Shown here in pieces: positions 9,211-17,408 of a stretch of DNA of 41,860 nt. Position 1 is the first letter of the stretch. Each line of letters opens with the position of its first letter. Both the position numbers and the translations under genes were made by a program. The notes below the pieces were generated by a model. The model saw only the letters and a program-made list of their open reading frames with translations. It ran no database searches and was not told where the DNA came from. The DNA is taken from assembly GCA_022614695.1 (NCBI GenBank), contig JAKEIC010000361.1:1-41860 (forward strand). Direction: 5' to 3'. Origin of the DNA: Planctomycetales bacterium (GTDB lineage: Bacteria; Planctomycetota; JAKEIC01).

Positions 9211-9786
9211 ATGCCCCGAATCCCGAAGAGCGCCGTGCTGAAGCTCCGCGACCCCTCGGCCCCGACCGAGCCGGAGCTGCTCGCCATCGTCCGGGGGGCG
9301 GACGTGCTCGTGATGCGCGGGGGGCTGCGGCTCCTCTCGCTGGTCCTCGCGGGCTCGCGCTCGAAGGAGATCGCGGCCCGGGGGCTCGAGAAGCTCCCGG
9401 TCTTCGGGGCGCTTCGCGGGCGGACGCTCCGCGAGATCCGCCGGCGCCTCGAATGGGCCGTCCGGGCGGGCTTCCTCCAGCTCCGCTTCTCGGGAGCGAA
9501 GACCCTCCTCGCGCTCGGCCCCGACGGGTGGGAGCTGGACCGGGCGATCTACGTGGAGGAGATCCTCAAGGACTTCGAGCAGAAGCTCCTGGAGCCACAC
9601 CAGCTCGGGGACTACATGTACCTCCAGGAGATCCACCCGGAGATCCTCGAGCAGCTCCTGGACGAGGTCCGCTCGCGCGACCTCTCGCACCTGGCCCCGG
9701 TCCTCCGGAACTGGAAGGGCTTCGCGGCGACCAAGATCCAGCGCAGGATCGAGCGGGTCCTCGCGGCGCTGGAGCCGAAGACCTAG
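9211..9786 (+). CDS. RQC-like (RQC-minor type) winged-helix DNA-binding protein
   Basis: VLVMRGGLRLLSLVLAGSRSKEIAARGLEKLPVFGALRGRTLREIRRRLEWAVRAGFLQL resembles the RecQ C-terminal wHTH; ORF extends to 9154 but ATG 9211 is the likelier start. Confidence 0.55.
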   Translation: MPRIPKSAVLKLRDPSAPTEPELLAIVRGADVLVMRGGLRLLSLVLAGSRSKEIAARGLEKLPVFGALRGRTLREIRRRLEWAVRAGFLQLRFSGAKTLLALGPDGWELDRAIYVEEILKDFEQKLLEPHQLGDYMYLQEIHPEILEQLLDEVRSRDLSHLAPVLRNWKGFAATKIQRRIERVLAALEPKT

Positions 9787-10256
9787 AACCCTCCCACCAG
9801 CGCATCGGCGATCCGGCGCGCCAGGACCCGGGTCGCCGCCTCGATCGCGGTGTCCTCCGTCTGTCCGAGCGAGGCGACGTAGCCCGCCGCCTCGCGGATC
9901 CCGCGGCGCTCGACGGCGACCGAGCCGTTCCGGCGCCGGAGCACGACGTCCGCCTCGACCGTCACCTCGCCCGCGAGGACCTCGTCGCGGGGGCTCTCGG
10001 CAACGACCCTCTCCTTCACCTGGCGGACCCGGACGTGGAGGGTCGAGTCGGCCCCGCCCCCGAGCGCCACGACGAGGCCCCGCGCCTGCAGCTCCTCGCC
10101 GATCGCCCGGGTGAGGTTCCAATCCAGGTCGCGGCGGTCCGTCAGGTTCTCGGCCGGGGCGATCGCCACCGTGCGGACTCCCGGGGGGACGAGGGGACCC
10201 ACCGTGTAGCCGCAGCCTGCGGCGGCGAGCATCCACCCGAGCGCGGCCCGCATCAC
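9783..10256 (-). CDS. lptE: LptE-like LPS-assembly lipoprotein
   Basis: GCGYTVGPLVPPGVRTVAIAPAENLTDRRDLDWNLTRAIGEELQARGLVV. Confidence 0.75.
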   Translation of the reverse strand: MMRAALGWMLAAAGCGYTVGPLVPPGVRTVAIAPAENLTDRRDLDWNLTRAIGEELQARGLVVALGGGADSTLHVRVRQVKERVVAESPRDEVLAGEVTVEADVVLRRRNGSVAVERRGIREAAGYVASLGQTEDTAIEAATRVLARRIADALVGGF

Positions 10257-11128
10257 TTCCCCGGCTCGAGCGCCGCGAGACGTTCCGCCGCCACCTTGGC
10301 CCAGGTCGTGGCGGGGAGATGGTCGCGGACGAACCGGTAGTAGAGCGCGGCCGCCGCGGGCTTGCCCTCCGACCGGTAGTGCTCGGCCGCCCGCACGTCC
10401 TTCTCGGCGAGGTCCTCCTCGACGCTCCGGAGGAGCTCCGCCGCCCTCTCCCGCACGGTCGGGTGGCCGGCGGGGAAGAGGACTCGGTACATCTGCAGCC
10501 GCCAGCGCGCGTCCTCGAGGGGCCCGCGGTCGTAGGCCGGCCCCCGCGACATCTCGTAGAGGGCGTAGGCGCGCTGCAGCTCCGCGAACTCGGCCCGGGG
10601 GCTCTCGGGGTAGCGAGCGATCAGTTCGTCGTAGAGGCGGCGGGCGGCGTAGGGGTCCCGGGTCGCCAGGGTCGCCTCGCCGGCGAGGAAGAGCGCCTCC
10701 GCCGCCTCGTCCGAGGTCGGGAACTTCTCCGCCACGTGTTTCAGGATCCGGATCCCCTCGGAGCGGGTCGGGAAGAGGCCGATCGGGTCGGAGGCGTACC
10801 CCTTCTCGGCCATCTCCGCCCCGATCTCGAACTGGAGCCGCGAGATCTCGGCCGTGCGCGTGCCGCGGAAGTCGGCCTTGTGCGCCGCGTCCGCGGCGTC
10901 GAAGGCCCCGACCGGGTCGCCGGCCGCCCTCCGCTTCTTCGCGATCTCGATCTGCTCGGCGACGACGGACGCGCCCGCCGGCGGCTCCTTCTTCTCCTCG
11001 GTGGCGGGGCCGCCGGCGCAGGCGAGGGTCGCGAGGAGGAGGAAGCCCGGGAGCCTGGCTCGATCCCGGGGGTGCGGGGGCGAAGCCCCTGCGGTTCCGG
11101 GATCCGATGGGAGGCGGGTGGAAGACAC
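10253..11128 (-). CDS. BamD-like outer-membrane assembly lipoprotein (TPR)
   Basis: GFLLLATLACAGG lipobox-like; AAEALFLAGEATLATRDPYAARRLYDELIARYPESPRAEFAELQRAYALYE; overlaps lptE-like gene by 4 bp. Confidence 0.7.
   Translation of the reverse strand: MSSTRLPSDPGTAGASPPHPRDRARLPGFLLLATLACAGGPATEEKKEPPAGASVVAEQIEIAKKRRAAGDPVGAFDAADAAHKADFRGTRTAEISRLQFEIGAEMAEKGYASDPIGLFPTRSEGIRILKHVAEKFPTSDEAAEALFLAGEATLATRDPYAARRLYDELIARYPESPRAEFAELQRAYALYEMSRGPAYDRGPLEDARWRLQMYRVLFPAGHPTVRERAAELLRSVEEDLAEKDVRAAEHYRSEGKPAAAALYYRFVRDHLPATTWAKVAAERLAALEPGK
11062..11104. repeat. Nested palindromic (REP-like) element near the 5' end of the bamD-like ORF
   Basis: GATCCCGG...GGGGC-gaa-GCCCC...CCGGGATC. Confidence 0.6.
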
Positions 11129-11143
11129 GGAGAGCGCGCGACT

Positions 11144-11908
11144 CTAGCCCCGAGCCGGCGATTGTTCAATCCAGCGGGCGAAACGGTCCCCCGGCCGCGA
11201 CGGTCGCTCCCCGAGCGTCCGCAGCAGGTCCGTGAGCGCGGCGCGGGCCTGCCGGAGCGACGCCGCGTCGGGCCTCACCCGCGCGGCCGGCGTCCCCGCG
11301 GCGAGCGACCGCAGGAGCGCCCGGGCCGCGGGCCGCAGCGTCCGGAGGGCCGCGCCCGACTCGGCGGCGCACGCCCGGCAGACGACGCCTCCCGAGTCGG
11401 CCGAGAAGCCCACGGGCTCCCCCTCCGGGGCCTCTCCCCCGCAGGAGGCGCAGGCGTCGAGGCGCGGGGCGAGCCCCACGGCCGCGAGGAAGCGCGACTC
11501 GAAGGCGGCCAGCTCCACCCCCGGCCGGTCCGACTCGCCGAGGCGGCCGAGCGTCTCCGCGGCGAGGGCGTAGACCTCCGGAGCCGGCTCCTCGTCGCGG
11601 GTCCCGTCGCGGAGCGCCTCGGCGACGCCGAGCCCGGCGAGCAGGCGGTCCAGCCGCGCGCGCAGTCCGCGGAACCCCGGGAGGACGGAGGTCTCGGCGA
11701 GGAGGTTCAGCCCCCCGGGCCTCGGGTAGAAGAGCGCCTGCACCCGGTCGAGCAGGTCCACGCCGCCCCCGTGGCGCGACTTCGGGCGCCGCGCGCCCTT
11801 CGCGATCGCGTGGAGCCGCCCGTGCGTGGCGGTGAAGAGCGTGAGGAGCTGGCTCGCCTCGCTCCACTCGCGGCGCTCGATGACGATCCCCTCGGTGCGG
11901 AGGATCAC
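11144..11908 (-). CDS. recO: DNA repair protein RecO
   Basis: VILRTEGIVIERREWSEASQLLTLFTATHGRLHAIAKGARRPKSRHGG...ACASCGGEAPEGEPVGFSADSGGVVCRAC; GTG start at 11908. Confidence 0.9.
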   Translation of the reverse strand: MILRTEGIVIERREWSEASQLLTLFTATHGRLHAIAKGARRPKSRHGGGVDLLDRVQALFYPRPGGLNLLAETSVLPGFRGLRARLDRLLAGLGVAEALRDGTRDEEPAPEVYALAAETLGRLGESDRPGVELAAFESRFLAAVGLAPRLDACASCGGEAPEGEPVGFSADSGGVVCRACAAESGAALRTLRPAARALLRSLAAGTPAARVRPDAASLRQARAALTDLLRTLGERPSRPGDRFARWIEQSPARG

Positions 11909-11915
11909 GGGGGGG

Positions 11916-11923
11916 AGTATAGT
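11916..11923. promoter_or_regulatory. Symmetric -10 element AGTATAGT shared by divergent recO and purH
   Basis: TATAGT (+) 9 nt before the purH GTG; TATACT (-) 7 nt before the recO GTG; only 24 bp between start codons. Confidence 0.55.
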
Positions 11924-11932
11924 GCCCGCCCC

Positions 11933-13495
11933 GTGGCCGGACCCGTCCGCCGCGCGCTCCTCTCGCTCGCCGACAAGACCGAGGGGCTCGGCTTCGCGCA
12001 GGGACTCGCCGCGCTCGGGGTGGAGGTCCTCTCGACCGGGGGGACCGCCGCGCTGCTGCGGGGCGGCGGCGTGAAGGTCCGGGAAGTGTCCGAGGAGACG
12101 GGCTTCCCCGAGATCCTCGGCGGCCGCGTGAAGACGCTCCACCCGAAGATCCACGGCGGGATCCTCGCGCGGCGGGAGATCCGGGACGACTCGGCGGACC
12201 TCGCGCGGCACGGGATCACCCCGCTCGACCTCGTGGCGGTGACCCTCTACCCGTTCGAGGAGACGGCCGCGAAGCCGGGCGTGAGCCTCGCCGAGGCGCT
12301 CGAGCAGGTGGACATCGGCGGCGTGACGCTCCTCCGCGCGGCCGCGAAGAACCACCCCGACGTGACCGTCGTCTGCGACCCGGACGACTACGGGCCGCTG
12401 CTCGCCGAGATGCGGGCGAACGGGGGCGCGACGACCCCGGAGACCCGGGCCGCGCTCGCGCGGAAGGCCTTCGCGCGGACCGCCGTCTACGACGCGGCGA
12501 TCTCCACCTGGCTCGGGGCCGCGCCGGGGACGGGACTCCCCGACACTCTCCTCCTCGCGTTCCGGAAAGTCTCCGACCTCCGTTACGGGGAGAACCCGCA
12601 CCAGCGCGGAGCGTTCTACCGGGTCCCGGGCGCCCCGACGGGGCTCGCCGCGGCGCGGCAGCTCTCGGGCAAGGAGCTCTCCTACACGAACCTCCTCGAC
12701 CTCTCCGGCGCCCTCCGGTGCGTCGGGGAGTTCCCCGGCCCTGCGGCGGTCGTCGTGAAGCACGCGACGCCCTGCGGGGTGGCGACGGGCGAGTCCCCCG
12801 CCTCCGCCGTCGAGCGCGCCATCGCCGGCGACCCTCTCTCCGCCTTCGGGGGGGTCGTGGCGCTCAACCGCCCCCTCGACGCGGCCGCTCTCGAGGTGAT
12901 CGCCGCCAAGGGGAACTTCTTCGAGGCGATCGCCGTGCCGGGGGCGCCCGAGGGGCTCGCCGCCCGGCTCCGCGCCCGCGGTTCCTGGGGGGAATCGGTC
13001 CGGCTCGTCGAGGCGTCGCCCGCGCCCCCTGCGGCCGGGGCGCTGCTCGTCCGGAGCGTCCCCGGGGGGGCGCTCGTCCAGGAGGACGACGCAGCCATGG
13101 AGGAGAGCTCCCGCTGGGCCGCCGTGACGAGCCGCGCGCCGACCGAGGCCGAGCGCGACGACCTCCGGTTCGCGTGGACGGTCGCGAAGCACGTGACGAG
13201 CAACGCGATCGTGCTCGCGAGCCGCGGCGCCACGGTGGGGATCGGGGGCGGTCAGACGAGCCGCGTGGACTCGGTCGAGATCGCGCTCCGGAAGGCCGGG
13301 GGCCGCGCGCGCGGGGCCGTCCTCGCCTCCGACGCCTTCTTCCCGTTCCGCGACTCGGTGGACCTCGCCGCCCGCGCCGGGGTGACCGCCATCGTCCAGC
13401 CGGGCGGCTCGAAGAAGGACACCGACTCGGTCGCCGCGGCCGACTCGGCGGGCATCGCGATGGTGTTCACCGGGACGAGGCACTTCCGGCACTAG
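11933..13495 (+). CDS. purH: Bifunctional AICAR transformylase / IMP cyclohydrolase PurH
   Basis: RRALLSLADKTEGLGFAQGLAALGVEVLSTGGTAALLR...GGRVKTLHPKIHGGILARR...LRYGENPHQRGAFYR...VKHATPCGVA...DAFFPFRDSVDLAARAGVTAIVQPGGS. Confidence 0.97.
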   Translation: MAGPVRRALLSLADKTEGLGFAQGLAALGVEVLSTGGTAALLRGGGVKVREVSEETGFPEILGGRVKTLHPKIHGGILARREIRDDSADLARHGITPLDLVAVTLYPFEETAAKPGVSLAEALEQVDIGGVTLLRAAAKNHPDVTVVCDPDDYGPLLAEMRANGGATTPETRAALARKAFARTAVYDAAISTWLGAAPGTGLPDTLLLAFRKVSDLRYGENPHQRGAFYRVPGAPTGLAAARQLSGKELSYTNLLDLSGALRCVGEFPGPAAVVVKHATPCGVATGESPASAVERAIAGDPLSAFGGVVALNRPLDAAALEVIAAKGNFFEAIAVPGAPEGLAARLRARGSWGESVRLVEASPAPPAAGALLVRSVPGGALVQEDDAAMEESSRWAAVTSRAPTEAERDDLRFAWTVAKHVTSNAIVLASRGATVGIGGGQTSRVDSVEIALRKAGGRARGAVLASDAFFPFRDSVDLAARAGVTAIVQPGGSKKDTDSVAAADSAGIAMVFTGTRHFRH

Positions 13496-13513
13496 GCCGA
13501 CGAGGAGGTTCCC

Positions 13514-14587
13514 GTGGTCGAGGCGACTTTCGACAAGGTGAAGGCCGAGGCGTTCGCGGGCCACATGCTCGGGATCCTGAATGGCGGGCTACTCACGCTC
13601 ATGGTGAGCGTCGGCCACCGCACCGGCCTCTTCGACACGATGGCAAGACTCCCACCCGGGACGAGCGAGGCGATCGCGAAGGCGGCCGGCCTCTCCGAGC
13701 GCTACGTGCGCGAGTGGCTCGCAGCGATGACCGTCGGGAAGATCGTCCTGCACGACCCGGATTCGGGGACCTACCGGCTCCCGCCCGAGCACGCCGCCGC
13801 GATCACGCGTGAGGCGGGCGTGGACAACCTCGCAGGCTTCTCGCAATACCTCTCGCTCTTCGGAGGCGTCGAGGACGAGGTGGTCGCCTGCTTCCGCAAG
13901 GGCGGCGGTGTCCCCTACAGGAAGTTCCCGAAGTTCCAGGCGCTCCAGGCCGAGGAGTCTGGGGCCATCTTCGACGCGACGCTTATCCAAAGGACCCTAC
14001 CCGGGATCCCGGGGCTCGTCGAGAAGCTCCGCTCCGGTGCCGACGTTCTCGACGTGGGCTGCGGCAGCGGGCACGCGGCGAACCTGATGGCGCGCGCGTT
14101 CCCCGCCAGCCGGTTCACGGGCTACGACTTCTCGAAGGAAGGGGTCGCGGCAGGGAGGTCCGAGGCGAGGCGGTGGAAGCTCAAGAATGTACGCTTCTCG
14201 GTGAAGAACGTGACCGCCCTCGCCGACCGCGCCCGCTACGACCTGATCACCGCCTTTGACGCGATCCACGACCAGGCGAAGCCGCGGAAGGTGCTCGCCG
14301 GGATCGCGCGAGCGGTGCGGCCCGGCGGGACGTTTCTCATGGTGGACATCGCCGCCTCGAGCCGGGTGCACGAGAACATGGACCACCCCTTCGGCCCCGC
14401 GCTCTACGGCGCCTCGACCTTCCACTGCATGACGGTCTCGCTCGCCCAACGGGGGGAGGGTCTCGGCACGATGTGGGGGGAACAGAAGGCGCGAGAGCTC
14501 CTCGCCGAGGCGGGATTCGCACGGGTGGAGGTGCGCCGGATCGAGGGGGATTTCTTGAACAACTACTTCACCTGTTCGAGGGGGTAG
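13514..14587 (+). CDS. Class I SAM-dependent methyltransferase with N-terminal winged-helix region (Rv2258c-like)
   Basis: LSERYVREWLAAMTVGKIV; DVLDVGCGSGHAANLMARAFPASRFTGYDFS; VRPGGTFLMVDIA. Confidence 0.85.
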   Translation: MVEATFDKVKAEAFAGHMLGILNGGLLTLMVSVGHRTGLFDTMARLPPGTSEAIAKAAGLSERYVREWLAAMTVGKIVLHDPDSGTYRLPPEHAAAITREAGVDNLAGFSQYLSLFGGVEDEVVACFRKGGGVPYRKFPKFQALQAEESGAIFDATLIQRTLPGIPGLVEKLRSGADVLDVGCGSGHAANLMARAFPASRFTGYDFSKEGVAAGRSEARRWKLKNVRFSVKNVTALADRARYDLITAFDAIHDQAKPRKVLAGIARAVRPGGTFLMVDIAASSRVHENMDHPFGPALYGASTFHCMTVSLAQRGEGLGTMWGEQKARELLAEAGFARVEVRRIEGDFLNNYFTCSRG

Positions 14588-14627
14588 CCGCGGCGCCGAG
14601 CCGCGGCGCCGGGGTACACTGCACCCG

Positions 14628-15437
14628 ATGGCCCTCGCCACCGTCCTCTGGATGTTCCTCTTCCTCGTGCTCGTCTTCGGGCTCGGGGCGCTCTGGGCTC
14701 CGCTCCTCGACAAGAAGGGCGTGCGTTTCGTCCTCGCGCCGGGGTTCCTCGCGATGGTGGTGCTCAAGCACGTGGCGTGTCTCCTCGCCGCGGCCAAGGT
14801 CCGCGAGAGCCGGCCATTCGGGCCTGGAGACGAGATCGTCGAGCACGCGGAGCCGAAGCTGCCCGGGATCGGGAACCTCCTCGTCGCCGCGATCCCGTTC
14901 TTCGGGCTCGTGGTCGCCTTCTGCCTCGCGCACTGGGCGCTCGGGAACCCGCTCGCGCTCCCGCGCGACCTCCCTCCGCTCGTGACGAACCTGGACGAGA
15001 TCGCGCGGTTCGGCTACGGCCTCTCCGACTACGTCCAGGGCGCGGTCAACGTGGTCCGGAGGCTCCCCGGCTCGCCGGTCGCGGCCTGGGTCGTCGCGTA
15101 CCTCGGGATCTCGGTCCTCCTCGCCCTCCGGCCCTCGTTCCGGGACATGAAGTTCCTCTCGGTCACGATCCTCGTGCTCGCCGCCGTGGCGTGGCTCCTC
15201 GACTACCTCGGGATCGGGTTCACCCGCCGCACCGAGGGGGCGGAGCGGGCCTCGTACTGGACCGAGCTGACGCTCAAGAACACCGGGCTCCTGATCGCGT
15301 TCGCCCTGCTCCTCCTCGTGGTCTCCTCGCTCACGATCGGCGTCGTGCGGTTCGTCGAGTGGTGGCGCGAGGAGAGCCGCCGCGACAAGGCCCGCCGGCA
15401 GGCCGAGGCGGCCGAGCGCCGGGCGCGGGGGGAGTAG
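14628..15437 (+). CDS. Multi-pass membrane protein of unknown function
   Basis: MALATVLWMFLFLVLVFGLGALWAPLLDKKGVRFVLAPGFLAMVVLKHVACLLAAAKVRES; five or so hydrophobic helices. Confidence 0.7.
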   Translation: MALATVLWMFLFLVLVFGLGALWAPLLDKKGVRFVLAPGFLAMVVLKHVACLLAAAKVRESRPFGPGDEIVEHAEPKLPGIGNLLVAAIPFFGLVVAFCLAHWALGNPLALPRDLPPLVTNLDEIARFGYGLSDYVQGAVNVVRRLPGSPVAAWVVAYLGISVLLALRPSFRDMKFLSVTILVLAAVAWLLDYLGIGFTRRTEGAERASYWTELTLKNTGLLIAFALLLLVVSSLTIGVVRFVEWWREESRRDKARRQAEAAERRARGE

Positions 15438-15439
15438 CC

Positions 15440-15460
15440 GGTTCACGGTTCACGGTCGGG
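15440..15460 (+). repeat. Heptameric short tandem repeat (GGTTCAC)2-GGTCGGG
   Basis: ggttcac ggttcac ggtcggg in the 15438-15486 intergenic gap. Confidence 0.6.
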
Positions 15461-15486
15461 TCCCCGGAGTTCTGTCGAGGAGGCGG

Positions 15487-17001
15487 ATGGCCATCACCCT
15501 CGAGACGATCCGGGAGCAGTGCGAGGGGCTGGACGAGGCCCTGAACCGCGAGTGGTATCTCTGCCTCTCGGGGCAGAAGCGGGACTTGGACCTCGAGGCG
15601 ATCTACGGGAAGTTCCCGGCCCCCGCCACCCGCGAGGCCTTCGACCTTGTGTCGGCGCGGCTCCGAGCGGCGGACCCCCGGAGCGAGGAGCACCGCCGGC
15701 TCCGGGTCCTGCGCGAGGCCGTCGCGCACTACCACCTCGACGCGCGCGGGAAGGAGCTGGAGGAGGAGATCGAGCGGGCCGAGGCCGAGGCGACGGTGAA
15801 GTTCCCGGGCGGCCCAGGCGGCAAGGAGGTCCCGTTCCGCACCGGCTGGGTGCTCCGCGACAACGAGCCGGACCGCGCGCGGCGCCAGGGGATGGAGGAC
15901 GCGCTCTCCGGGGCGGTCGCGAAGCTCACGCCGCCCCGCGAGGAGCGCCATCGGGTCACTCACGCCCTCGCGCGGGAGCTGGGCTTCCCGAGCTACGTGG
16001 CGATGATCGAGGAGCTGTCGGGCCTCGACCTCTTCGCCCTCCGCACGCTCACGAGGCCGCTCATCCACGCGACCGACCGGCTCTACGAGGGGGCGCTCGG
16101 CGAGTCCCTCGCCGCAGCGGGGATCCGGGTCGCCCCCGGGGAGGTCCGGAAGCACGACATCGGCCACGTCTTCCGCGGAAGCCGCTTCGACGCCGCCTTC
16201 CCGAGGGACGAGATGGTCGGACAAGTCTCCCGATTCGTCCGGAACCTGGGGCTCGACCTCACGGCCGAGGGCCGGATCCGGCTCGACCTCGAGCCGCGCG
16301 AGACCAAGTCCCCCCGTGCCTTCTGCTCGACGCCCGTCGTCCCGGACGAGGTCTACCTCGTGATCTACCCCCACGGCGGGCCCGACGACTGGTCGGCGTT
16401 CCTGCACGAGCTGGGGCACGCTCTCCACTTCGGCTACACGAGGCGCGACATCCCCGTCGAGTTCCGCCGGATGGGAGACAACTCCCTCACCGAGGGCCTC
16501 GCGATCCTCCTCGATCACCTGCTCCTCTCGCCCCGCTGGGTCTCGCGCCACACGGGGGTCGCCGAGGAGCCCGGACCCTACATGCGGTTCGCCGCGTTCC
16601 ACGAGCTCTACATGCTGCGACGCTACGCGGCGAAGCTCGACTACGAGCTCGGGCTCCACGAGAGCGCCGACCTCGCGGGAAAGCCCGACCTCTACGCACG
16701 GACCCTCTCCCAGGCGACGGCGGTCCGATACGGGGGCGAGAGTTACCTCTACGACGTGGACCAGCACTTCTACTGCGCCCGGTACCTCCGCGCGTGGCTC
16801 TTCCAGGCGGCGCTCACGGCGTGGCTCGAGACGCGCTACGGCGAGGGCTGGTTCGGGGACCGCGCGGGAGGGAACATCCTCCGCGAGATCTGGTCCCACG
16901 GCCAGACCTACCGCCCCGAGGAGATCCTCTCGATCTACGGCGCGCCCCCGCTCGACACCGCCCCGCTCATCCGGCGGGTCGAACGGCTCATGAACCCGTG
17001 A
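15487..17001 (+). CDS. M3-family-like zinc metallopeptidase (oligoendopeptidase-like)
   Basis: WSAFLHELGHALHFGYTRR (HExxH) plus M3-like helical context (NSLTEGLAILLDHLLL); upstream SD gaggaggcgg. Confidence 0.8.
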   Translation: MAITLETIREQCEGLDEALNREWYLCLSGQKRDLDLEAIYGKFPAPATREAFDLVSARLRAADPRSEEHRRLRVLREAVAHYHLDARGKELEEEIERAEAEATVKFPGGPGGKEVPFRTGWVLRDNEPDRARRQGMEDALSGAVAKLTPPREERHRVTHALARELGFPSYVAMIEELSGLDLFALRTLTRPLIHATDRLYEGALGESLAAAGIRVAPGEVRKHDIGHVFRGSRFDAAFPRDEMVGQVSRFVRNLGLDLTAEGRIRLDLEPRETKSPRAFCSTPVVPDEVYLVIYPHGGPDDWSAFLHELGHALHFGYTRRDIPVEFRRMGDNSLTEGLAILLDHLLLSPRWVSRHTGVAEEPGPYMRFAAFHELYMLRRYAAKLDYELGLHESADLAGKPDLYARTLSQATAVRYGGESYLYDVDQHFYCARYLRAWLFQAALTAWLETRYGEGWFGDRAGGNILREIWSHGQTYRPEEILSIYGAPPLDTAPLIRRVERLMNP

Positions 17002-17408
17002 GCGGCGCCCGGACCGCGCCGCGCTGGGCGGGGGCCGTCCTGCGGGCCGCCGCGGCCTATAACGTCGCCTGGGGGACCTTCGTCGTCGCGTCGCCGGGAA
17101 CGCTGTTCTCCTGGGCCGAGATGGAGCCGCCCCGGTACCCGGAGATCTGGCAGTGCGTCGGCATGATGGTCGGGGTGTACGGGGTGGGCTACGGCATCGC
17201 GGCCCGGGATCCCGTTCGCCACTGGCCGATCGTGCTCGTGGGCCTCCTCGGGAAGGTCCTTGGCCCGGTCGGGTTCCTCTGGTCCGCCGCGCGCGGGCAC
17301 CTCCCGTGGGTCGCGGGGTGGACGATCGTCGGGAACGACCTCGTCTGGTGGGTGCCGTTTGGGTTGCTCTTGCGTCTGGCTTGGCGCGGTACGATGCCGT
17401 CGCGGTGA
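16998..17408 (+). CDS. Small multi-pass membrane protein
   Basis: GTG start overlapping the peptidase stop; VSGARTAPRWAGAVLRAAAAYNVAWGTFVVASPGTLFSW...GMMVGVYGVGYGIAARDPVRHWPIVLVGLLGKVLGPVGF. Confidence 0.7.
   Translation: MSGARTAPRWAGAVLRAAAAYNVAWGTFVVASPGTLFSWAEMEPPRYPEIWQCVGMMVGVYGVGYGIAARDPVRHWPIVLVGLLGKVLGPVGFLWSAARGHLPWVAGWTIVGNDLVWWVPFGLLLRLAWRGTMPSR

Noticed and set aside
10319-11932. N-terminal extension of the purH frame to 10319 (1058-aa ORF)
   Set aside because: The extension is antisense to bamD/recO and non-homologous; PurH homology begins at GTG 11933.
17153-17404. N-terminal extension of the truncated kinase ORF
   Set aside because: It is an out-of-frame translation of the membrane protein gene 16998-17408 and carries no kinase motifs.
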